Assembly: GCA_047602055.1 (NCBI GenBank)
Contig: JASGIG010000001.1
Span: forward strand, 4,774,001 to 4,838,000
Direction of reading: 5' to 3'
Source of the DNA: JAODBQ01 sp047602055
Lineage (GTDB): Bacteria; Actinomycetota; Acidimicrobiia; Acidimicrobiales; Ilumatobacteraceae
Length of the DNA: 64,000 nt
Positions 57,106 to 64,000 of this stretch are shown here, one piece after another. The notes beneath the pieces are model-generated. The model saw nothing but the letters and a program-made list of their open reading frames with translations. It was not told the DNA's origin and made no database searches. The position numbers and the translations under genes were made by a program. How positions within the stretch are numbered: the stretch's first letter is position 1; each line of letters begins with the position of its first letter.

Positions 57106-57699
57106 ATGGATCAGGAACCGGAACAACTGAAACTTATTGCCAGAGGTGATCAAGCCGCTTTCCGAAGCATATTTGATCATTACAGGGACCTGATTTATTC
57201 TATTGCCTACCGGGTTCTGAAAGACAATGCCCTTGCGGAAGACACGGTGCAGGAAGTATTCTTCAAGCTATGGATGCACAGAAAAACGCTCCCGGATATT
57301 CATAATTTCAGGGCTTATATCAATACCGTCACCCGAAACTATCTATACACCAGTCTGAAAAGATTAGCTTTGGCGGAAAACTACCTTCGAAAAGTTGAAG
57401 GAGACATCAACAAATCTCCCGAAACATCTATTCCGCTTGTTGAATTCGAAGAACTTAATGCCCAGGTTCATAAGATTGTCCGTCTGCTGCCCCCTCAACA
57501 ACGAAAAGTATTTCAGCTGGGCAAGGAAGAAGGCCTGAAATATGAAGAAATAGCCAGCCATCTCAATATTTCCAAAGAAACGGTGAAAACCCATATGTCG
57601 GAAGCGCTTAAATCCATTAAGCGCCAATTGATTCAATACCATTATCTAACCGGATCCTCCCTCCTGCCGCTATTGATTTCCGTATTTTTTGTCCATTAA
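57106..57699 (+). CDS. ECF sigma-70 factor (FecI-like)
   Basis: 197 aa. Region 2: FDHYRDLIYSIAYRVLKDNA then AEDTVQEVFFKLWMHR. Region 4: RLLPPQQRKVFQLGKEEGLK then YEEIASHLNISKETVKTHMS. A hydrophobic C-terminal tail (SLLPLLISVFFVH) is common in Bacteroidetes ECF factors. Directs RNA polymerase to the SusC/SusD operon when released by the FecR protein encoded next (53-nt gap). Activation is expected to come from the STN domain of the SusC protein through FecR. Confidence 0.93.
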   Translation: MDQEPEQLKLIARGDQAAFRSIFDHYRDLIYSIAYRVLKDNALAEDTVQEVFFKLWMHRKTLPDIHNFRAYINTVTRNYLYTSLKRLALAENYLRKVEGDINKSPETSIPLVEFEELNAQVHKIVRLLPPQQRKVFQLGKEEGLKYEEIASHLNISKETVKTHMSEALKSIKRQLIQYHYLTGSSLLPLLISVFFVH

Positions 57700-57752
57700 T
57701 TTTTCTTTTCACTCCCCCGACGCTTCGTTTTGATAGTCTTATATCATTACAT

Positions 57753-58943
57753 ATGGAATATGGAAAGACGCGCCTTCAATGGCTATTTGAAAAATACCTT
57801 GACAACACTTGCACCGCTGAGGAAAAAGCAGCGTTTTTTGAGCTGGTGGATAACCCTGAATACCAGGAATCGGTACAGGACCTCCTGAAGAGCGTAACGG
57901 ACACGTCCGTTGCCGACAGGATCATGACCAAAGAAAGGGCTGACAGCCTCTTTGCAGCTGTTATGGCTACTACCTCGGAAACGACGCCGGTGATCCAGCC
58001 CGGCGAAAGCGGGTTTTCCTGGCGCAAGCTTGGAATCGCAGCCTCTGTCATCCTGCTGATCGGAGCATCCTGCTTCTGGGTTCTGCAAGCCGGCAACAAT
58101 AAATCCGGTAAGCTTACCTCATCTGCCCCTCCGAAACGTCCGACTATCTTTCCGGGGCACGATAATGCGATCCTGAAGCTGGCCAATGGATCGACCGTTG
58201 TGCTGGATAGCGTTGGCAACGGCTCGCTGGCGACACAAGGAAAAATCAGTGTGACCAAGCTTGATGGACAGATAAAGTACGATGGGGCATCGGACAATCC
58301 CGGTGACTTACTCTATAATACGGTCAGCACGGCCCGGGGAAATCAATATCAACTGGTCTTGTCTGACGGTACCCGGGTGTGGTTAAACGCGGCTTCCTCG
58401 CTGCAATTTCCCGTTGCTTTTGAAAGGAATGAACGCAAAGTCTCCATGAAGGGAGAGGTTTACTTTGAAATTGCTGCCGACAAATCCAGGCCTTTCATCG
58501 TAAATGTGAACGGCATGGAAGTGACCGTATTGGGTACGCACTTCGATGTCAACGCCTATACCGATGAAAAAGGAATTAAAACAACCTTGCTCGAAGGGGC
58601 CGTCAAAATTTCAAAAGAAAAAGTAAACACGGTGATGGTGCCCGGCCAGCAGGCTATGCTCTCGGACAATGGAAGCATCAGGCTAACGAATAATGTTGAT
58701 GTAGACGAAATAGTGGCCTGGAAGAACGGATCTTTTGTATTTACTGCGCAGCCGATCGAAAGCATCATGAGACAAATCAGCAGATGGTACGATGTAGATA
58801 TCGTTTATGAAGGCCCTGTAAGTAAGGAGACCTTTTCGGGGATTGTCAGCCGGAAAAGTAATTTGTCGGAAGCCCTTAAAATCATGGAGGATGGAGGGGT
58901 GAAATTCAGGATCGAAAATCGAAAAATAGTTGTTATGCAATAA
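57753..58943 (+). CDS. FecR-family anti-sigma factor
   Basis: 396 aa inner-membrane protein. The cytoplasmic N-terminus (~1-90) holds the sigma-binding region, one membrane helix at ~92-112 (GIAASVILLIGASCFWVLQA), then the periplasmic FecR domain (STARGNQYQLVLSDGTRVWL, NAASSLQFPVAF, KVSMKGEVYFEIAADKSRPF, VLGTHFDVNAYTDE) and the C-terminal DUF4974-like domain (AQPIESIMRQISRWYDVDIV). Holds or transmits the signal to the ECF sigma factor encoded just upstream. Confidence 0.93.
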   Translation: MEYGKTRLQWLFEKYLDNTCTAEEKAAFFELVDNPEYQESVQDLLKSVTDTSVADRIMTKERADSLFAAVMATTSETTPVIQPGESGFSWRKLGIAASVILLIGASCFWVLQAGNNKSGKLTSSAPPKRPTIFPGHDNAILKLANGSTVVLDSVGNGSLATQGKISVTKLDGQIKYDGASDNPGDLLYNTVSTARGNQYQLVLSDGTRVWLNAASSLQFPVAFERNERKVSMKGEVYFEIAADKSRPFIVNVNGMEVTVLGTHFDVNAYTDEKGIKTTLLEGAVKISKEKVNTVMVPGQQAMLSDNGSIRLTNNVDVDEIVAWKNGSFVFTAQPIESIMRQISRWYDVDIVYEGPVSKETFSGIVSRKSNLSEALKIMEDGGVKFRIENRKIVVMQ

Positions 58944-59065
58944 AGAAGCTATCGATAGTGACACCTAAAAAGCAGGAAGTGCTGGTAACACTCCCTGCAA
59001 GATTGGGCTAACTATACATACAAGTCCTGTTCGTATTGTCTAATTAAAACCCAAAACACAAAGGT

Positions 59066-62000
59066 ATGAAATTAACTGCTTGCCTGCGGCTCATTTTCCG
59101 CATGCAAATCCCTCAAAAACTGCTTATTATGAAGCTGTTGGTTATTTTAATGTTGTCGGTTTGTCTGGAAACCAGCGCGACCGGCTATGCGCAAAACGTT
59201 ACATTGTCTGAAAAGAAAATAACCCTGCAGAAACTGTTTCGAAAAATCAATCAGCAGACCGGCTTTCAGTTCTTTTTCAAGGATGATTTGCTGAAAAATG
59301 CCGGTACCATCAGCATCGATGTAAAAGATGCTCCCATCGAAAAAGTGTTAGGCATCTGTCTTAACAACTTACCTGTTAATTACACGATTGAAGGAAACCG
59401 GGTTGTTCTAAAGGAAAAGTCTGCGCTGCCGGAAGATTCCCGGAAGACCGACCCTGCCGTTCAGTTTGTAAAAATCACCGGTATCGTCAGGGATAGCATG
59501 GGCTATCCGCTTGCCGGCGCCGCCATTCTGCTAAAGGGAACAAAAATCGGAACGACCACCGATGCGGATGGAAAATTCTCATTGGATGTGCCAAGCAGCA
59601 GTGGCGTGCTGGTGGTATCCTATGTCGGATACGCCACGGAGGAAGTTGCATTTTCCAAAACAAGTAATCTGTCAATCCGGCTGCTACCTGGCGACAATAA
59701 ACAGGAGGAAGTTGTGGTGGTAGGTTTTGGCACGCAAAAAAAACGCAACATAACGGGAGCGATAGCCACCGTCAAAGGAGATGATCTGGATCTGAATACC
59801 GCTGCCAATGTCGCACAATCGTTACAGGGAAAGGTTGCAGGGCTTTCGGTATCGCAGCCTACGGGACAGCCCGGAGCGGGCGTTTCCCTGCAAATTCGAA
59901 ACAACCCGTCCAATGCCAATCTGGGGATATTGTATGTCATCGACGGTGTGCCGGTCAATGACAATCCGGGGACGCCGAGCACCGCCATCCGGTATGGGAC
60001 CAGCGGGGTAGATCAATCTCCGCTGAACTTCATAAACCCTAATGATATAGAATCCATCAGCTTTCTCAAGGATGCCAGCGCAGCCTCTATCTACGGAGCC
60101 AGGGCAGGAGGCGGTGTGATGCTGATCACGACCAAGAAAGGATCAACCAAAGCGACTGTACGTTATTCAGGGAATTATGCTATCCAGCAGACGGACAGGC
60201 TATGGGATTTATTGGGCACCAAGGACTACATGATCCAGCGAAATCTCATCAATCAGGAATATTGGGCATATTCCAATCATCTTGCTCCCTATTATGGAAC
60301 GGTTGACCCGTCTACGGTATCCGCCTTCACACCGCTGTACTCGCAGACTACCATCGATACAACAGCTATAAAGCCATCCGCGTTAAAGGCTGTAATCAGA
60401 CAGGGATATGTTGATCAGCATAATGTTTCGGTCAGCGGTGGTACGGGGAAAGGGAACTATTTCGCCTCTTTTAACTACTATGATCAGCAGGGGGTGCTGC
60501 TGGCTTCGGATCTAAAAAGATACAACGCTAAATTAAGCCTTGATCAAAATGTTTCGGATAAAGTCAAGGTAGGAGCATCTACCCTATTTTCCAACAGCAG
60601 GCTGGCCAACTCGAATACCGGAGGACTCTATGAAGGCGGCGGCGTCTTCACGGCCGCGACCTACTGGCCTGCCAATCTTTCATTAAGAGGCACTGATGGC
60701 AGCTATCCGTTGAATCCGGACTATCCCAACACGCCCAATCCGCTTTCTTACCAAACGGTCACCGATTTTACCAAAAGCTTCCGCCTGCTGGCATCGGGAT
60801 ATGCACAATGGGAATTTATAAAAGGGCTCACCGCAAAGGGAATGGTGAGCTATGATCAGGGGGAAAACACCCGAAACAGCTACTACCCCCGTACATTTCT
60901 GTATGGAAGCACGGTAGACGGAGCTGCGGCCATTGCGACCAATACATCCAACAGCCTGCAAACGGAATATACATTGAACTATGGCAGCAGCTTCTTTGAC
61001 AATAAGCTCAACGTTAAATTACTGGGTGGTTATTCCTATCAAAAAACGGTATGGACGAATGTTGGAAGCGGCAATCAGCAATTCATTTCCGATGCTATTT
61101 CCTATTACAATCTTGGTGCAGGACAGGCTACCACGCCAACGGTATATTCCGGGCAATCTCAGACAACCTGGTTATCCGAATTTTCCCGCGCCAATATAGA
61201 TTGGGATGGTAAATATTATTTGCAGCTTTCCTATCGCAGGGACGGGGCTTCAAACTTTGCCGAGGACAAGAAATGGGCAAAATTTCCTTCAGTATCTGCC
61301 AGCTGGATAGTTTCCGATGAAAAATTCATCAAATCCATACCCTATATTTCCTTTTTAAAATTGCGCACCGGATATGGAGAAACCGGGAACAGCGCCTTTC
61401 CCGGGAGCGCCTATGCAACCTATGGACTAAGCTCCTCGCCCCTATTTGGAGATGATAAGCCTAATACTGGCATTAAACTCACCCAGGCAGCAAGTCCGAA
61501 TCTTTCCTGGGAGACGGTAGGAGAATTAAACCTGGGATTAGACTATAGTCTCTTCAAGAACAGGCTGTCGGGCAGCTTCGATCTGTTTACAAAAACAGTC
61601 AGGAACATGATTGTGCAGATTCCGCTTCCTTCGGATAACCTCACTTCATATGTCTGGGGGAATGCAGGAAAAGCAAGAACGAATGGGTGGGAAATCAGCC
61701 TGACATCAAAAAACATCGTCGGAAAGACGAAAGGCGGCTTTACATGGAATACTACGGTCAATTTATCCAGGTACTTTAGCTACTGGGTACAACGGGATGC
61801 CCAAACGCTGGCCAATTTACAGGGTACGCCCTGGGTGGCTGTCACCGGTAAAAAAGCGGCGCTCGATGCGGTCTATGGCTATCGGTCAGCGGGATTCTTT
61901 GCGGGGACGTGGGATAAGCAGCCTACACAGATGCCCCAAATGCTGCCTGGTGGTATCATCATCCAGGACCTCAACGGATTTGATGTAAACAGCAAGCTTA

Positions 62001-62548
62001 CGGGAAAACCCGATGGAAAAATTGATGCAGCAGACCAGACTGTCATCTACCACAGCAATCCAAGGCTTATTTACGGGCTCAGCAATAGCTTCACGTTTAA
62101 GAATTTCGATCTGAATATACTGTTCTCCGGATTTATCAGGAAGGCATGGGACCCGACGACCAGCATGAACAGCTCATCCATGCAGGGAAGGCTGAGACAA
62201 TATGGATGGAATGTCTTCGCCTCGGTCAAAAACAGGTGGACTTATCTAAACCCTTCGGGTACATTGCCTACCGGGATTACCGATTTGATGTATGGCGGCT
62301 ACCAGGGGAGCAGCGACTACTATGTCGTAAACGGCTCGTTCCTGAAATGTAAAAACCTGACTTTGGGGTATTCCTTACCGTCCTCTTTGCTGAAAGGAAA
62401 AATAGGAGCCGTAAGGATCTATGCCGACTTCCAGAATTTGTTTACGCTGACATCAAGCCGGTTCAAGGGAATGGATCCAGAGGCCTCTCAGGACAACTAT
62501 TACCCCTTAAGCAGAAGCTACACAGCCGGCATCAATGTCACATTCTAA
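59066..62548 (+). CDS. SusC/RagA-type TonB-dependent transporter with STN domain
   Basis: 1,160 aa outer-membrane importer. After a signal region, an STN (secretin/TonB short N-terminal) domain at ~44-118 (ITLQKLFRKINQQTGFQFFF) senses substrate and signals through FecR. A carboxypeptidase-D regulatory-like domain is at ~135-215 (GYPLAGAAILLKGTKIGTTT). The TonB box and plug follow (QEEVVVVGFGTQKKRNITGA, SISFLKDASAASIYGARAGG, GVMLITTKKG). The 22-strand barrel ends with SRSYTAGINVTF. Imports oligosaccharides or peptides with its SusD partner. Regulated by the upstream sigma/anti-sigma pair. ATG 59066 gives an n-region longer than usual; ATG 59129 is possible. Confidence 0.95.
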   Translation: MKLTACLRLIFRMQIPQKLLIMKLLVILMLSVCLETSATGYAQNVTLSEKKITLQKLFRKINQQTGFQFFFKDDLLKNAGTISIDVKDAPIEKVLGICLNNLPVNYTIEGNRVVLKEKSALPEDSRKTDPAVQFVKITGIVRDSMGYPLAGAAILLKGTKIGTTTDADGKFSLDVPSSSGVLVVSYVGYATEEVAFSKTSNLSIRLLPGDNKQEEVVVVGFGTQKKRNITGAIATVKGDDLDLNTAANVAQSLQGKVAGLSVSQPTGQPGAGVSLQIRNNPSNANLGILYVIDGVPVNDNPGTPSTAIRYGTSGVDQSPLNFINPNDIESISFLKDASAASIYGARAGGGVMLITTKKGSTKATVRYSGNYAIQQTDRLWDLLGTKDYMIQRNLINQEYWAYSNHLAPYYGTVDPSTVSAFTPLYSQTTIDTTAIKPSALKAVIRQGYVDQHNVSVSGGTGKGNYFASFNYYDQQGVLLASDLKRYNAKLSLDQNVSDKVKVGASTLFSNSRLANSNTGGLYEGGGVFTAATYWPANLSLRGTDGSYPLNPDYPNTPNPLSYQTVTDFTKSFRLLASGYAQWEFIKGLTAKGMVSYDQGENTRNSYYPRTFLYGSTVDGAAAIATNTSNSLQTEYTLNYGSSFFDNKLNVKLLGGYSYQKTVWTNVGSGNQQFISDAISYYNLGAGQATTPTVYSGQSQTTWLSEFSRANIDWDGKYYLQLSYRRDGASNFAEDKKWAKFPSVSASWIVSDEKFIKSIPYISFLKLRTGYGETGNSAFPGSAYATYGLSSSPLFGDDKPNTGIKLTQAASPNLSWETVGELNLGLDYSLFKNRLSGSFDLFTKTVRNMIVQIPLPSDNLTSYVWGNAGKARTNGWEISLTSKNIVGKTKGGFTWNTTVNLSRYFSYWVQRDAQTLANLQGTPWVAVTGKKAALDAVYGYRSAGFFAGTWDKQPTQMPQMLPGGIIIQDLNGFDVNSKLTGKPDGKIDAADQTVIYHSNPRLIYGLSNSFTFKNFDLNILFSGFIRKAWDPTTSMNSSSMQGRLRQYGWNVFASVKNRWTYLNPSGTLPTGITDLMYGGYQGSSDYYVVNGSFLKCKNLTLGYSLPSSLLKGKIGAVRIYADFQNLFTLTSSRFKGMDPEASQDNYYPLSRSYTAGINVTF

Positions 62549-62574
62549 ATTATCAACCTATTAATCAGATCGAA

Positions 62575-64000
62575 ATGAATTATATAAAAACCATGCAAAG
62601 GAAGCTTTTCATTGGATGGCTTTTGCTATTCTCCCTGCTTGTCTTCTCCTGTAAAAAATCGACATTAAACAATGTCACCTATGGTACGTTTGGAGAATCC
62701 TTCCCTTCCAATGCAAACGAAGCATTGGCAGCAGTCAACTACTGCTATACGGGAATGGTCCAGGAAACCATGTGGTCGCTGAACTGGAACTACCTGCGTC
62801 CGGAGGACCTGGCATCTACAAACGAGCTCTATGTCAACTGGGGGTGGGACGGATTAAGGTCCTTTACCTACTTTACGCCCGATAACTTTCTGATGACGGA
62901 GTCTCATTACTCCTATTATGTACGCCTGGTCTCTCAGATAACTGTATATATCGACAAGATAACCAATCTGTCTTCCCTGGATGCGGCTACGAGAAACAGA
63001 TACCTGGGTGAGCTGAAAGGCCTGAGGGGCTATTACAATGCCATTCTTTTCAGTCACTACGGGCCTGTCCCGGTGAGAATGAAAGCGGCTGAAGTGGACA
63101 ACCCTGCCGTTCCCTATATCCCCCGGCCTTCTTCAGATACCATGGTCAATTACATCGTGAGCGACCTTTCCGATGCTATCGCCGTGCTGCCCGATAAATT
63201 TACGGGTGATGACTATGGCAGGTTCTCTAAAGCGGCAGCACTTACCTGCAGAATGAAGCTATACATGAATCAGAAAAGGTGGTCCGACGCCATGGCTGAT
63301 GGGGAGGCCATCCAACAATTGGGATATAGCCTGATGCCCAATTATAATGACAATTTTGGTCCGGAAGCCAAGGGAGGAAATGCGGAGATCATCTTACCGA
63401 TTGTCTGTTCTCCCACGGGCGGCACATCCGGCGAATATGCCAACCTGTGGTTTGCTTATTGTCTGCCGGGAGACTACCAGGATCCCAGCGGTACGGCATT
63501 GGCAGCCTGGAATGGGTGGCGTATGCCATGGTCCACCTACCGGAAATTCGACACTGTTAATGACCAGCGTACATTACGCCTACTGCGATACTATCCCTGC
63601 AGCGCACGTGGAAATGGCCAGGTGGTTTGGAGAGATGCATGGACTGGTGATACGGCAGCTTCATTAACGGGCGGGAAAGTGACTGCGGCCGGTACGCTCA
63701 ACGGTGGGGCTGTTATGATGGGAAGAGGCCATTTCTCCTCCGGAGACGCCGGAGGGGCCATTCCGATGAAATTCGATGTCGATCACTCCGGACAAAACTC
63801 CGAGCAGATGGACATGGACTTCGTAGTATACAGATATGCCGACGTCTTGCTGCTGCTGGCTGAAGCCTATAACAACTCCGGGCGGACCAGCGATGCGATT
63901 ACTTTGATCAATCAGATCAGGACCCGTGCGGGTCTGGCGAATACTACAGCTGCCGATCAGGTCTCTGTACAGACGGCACTGGAAAATGAGCGGCTCTTCG
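62575..64000 (+). CDS. SusD/RagB-type lipoprotein, 3' end beyond window
   Basis: Starts 26 nt after susC. Lipoprotein signal with Cys26 in LLVFSCKKS. Helical TPR-type scaffold segments (YLGELKGLRGYYNAILFSHY, GPVPVRMKAAEV, VNYIVSDLSDAIAVLPDKF, AALTCRMKLYMNQKRWSDAM) and the SusD signature FVVYRYADVLLLLAEAYNNS are visible. Binds the ligand at the surface and closes over the SusC channel. The open frame runs to the last base (ALENERLF), so ~30-60 C-terminal residues are missing. No glycoside hydrolase is in view, so the substrate is unknown. Confidence 0.92.
   Translation, partial: MNYIKTMQRKLFIGWLLLFSLLVFSCKKSTLNNVTYGTFGESFPSNANEALAAVNYCYTGMVQETMWSLNWNYLRPEDLASTNELYVNWGWDGLRSFTYFTPDNFLMTESHYSYYVRLVSQITVYIDKITNLSSLDAATRNRYLGELKGLRGYYNAILFSHYGPVPVRMKAAEVDNPAVPYIPRPSSDTMVNYIVSDLSDAIAVLPDKFTGDDYGRFSKAAALTCRMKLYMNQKRWSDAMADGEAIQQLGYSLMPNYNDNFGPEAKGGNAEIILPIVCSPTGGTSGEYANLWFAYCLPGDYQDPSGTALAAWNGWRMPWSTYRKFDTVNDQRTLRLLRYYPCSARGNGQVVWRDAWTGDTAASLTGGKVTAAGTLNGGAVMMGRGHFSSGDAGGAIPMKFDVDHSGQNSEQMDMDFVVYRYADVLLLLAEAYNNSGRTSDAITLINQIRTRAGLANTTAADQVSVQTALENERLF

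Overview
The window joins two unrelated genomes. Positions 1 to about 50,085 are very GC-rich (about 70 percent by eye), with codons ending in G or C. They carry an actinobacterial gene set best matching the class Acidimicrobiia: a mycothiol-type deacetylase, two LLM-fold (F420 or FMN) oxidoreductases, Ku plus a LigD-type polymerase, a fused multidomain acyl-CoA carboxylase, and many Thr-rich lipoproteins. From about 50,090 to 64,000 the DNA is AT-richer and typical of Bacteroidetes, probably Chitinophagaceae: FecI sigma factor, FecR anti-sigma, SusC with an STN sensor domain, SusD, AraC regulator and several short-chain dehydrogenases. The switch falls inside a gene, cutting a cyclophilin domain. 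I read this as a chimeric metagenomic contig rather than a natural transfer.

Left part, region by region. 0-14 kb: siderophore-interacting flavoprotein, S9 peptidase (frameshifted), an unusual ligand-binding/peptidoglycan-binding/fasciclin lipoprotein, NudC, thiolase, an AbiEi-DUF559 protein, a nuclease lipoprotein, a ChbG-like deacetylase, an Mca-like amidase coupled to an SCP2-like protein, a PEBP lipoprotein, an acyl-CoA dehydrogenase and a DUF971 protein. 14-21 kb: rhomboid protease, then a 1,893-residue single-chain acyl-CoA carboxylase, then remnants of a VapBC-like pair. 21-33 kb: LLM oxidoreductase, acyl-CoA thioesterase and alpha/beta hydrolase operon, amidase, MFS transporter, ABC-F protein, Ku and LigD polymerase, an acyl-CoA dehydrogenase remnant and a membrane protein. 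33-50 kb: lipoproteins, M24 and M20 peptidases, DUF6886, DUF305, a zinc metallopeptidase, a lipase, an L,D-transpeptidase, a glycosyltransferase, ArgG, VOC, HAD and LLM proteins.

Three families of intergenic repeats run through the left part. R1 is an approximately 85-bp GC-rich repeat, one copy of which sits in frame inside the carboxylase. R2 is a 41-nt palindrome whose two arms partly covary; it occurs singly or in pairs 98 bp apart. R3 is a 39-nt palindrome that always occurs as a pair exactly 62 bp apart. Many left-part genes begin 7-8 nt after a TANNNT box, which implies leaderless transcripts, and two divergent gene pairs share one overlapping bidirectional promoter.

Right part. 50.1-52.8 kb is a gene-poor, decayed stretch with a seven-repeat lipoprotein (frameshifted), a broken winged-helix gene and an imperfect 50-bp direct repeat. 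52.8-56.6 kb is an AraC-centred cluster (SDR, DinB, AraC, degenerate SDR, divergent SDR) in which three promoters share a 40-nt box. 57.1-64 kb is a sigma/anti-sigma-controlled SusC/SusD uptake locus running off the right end.
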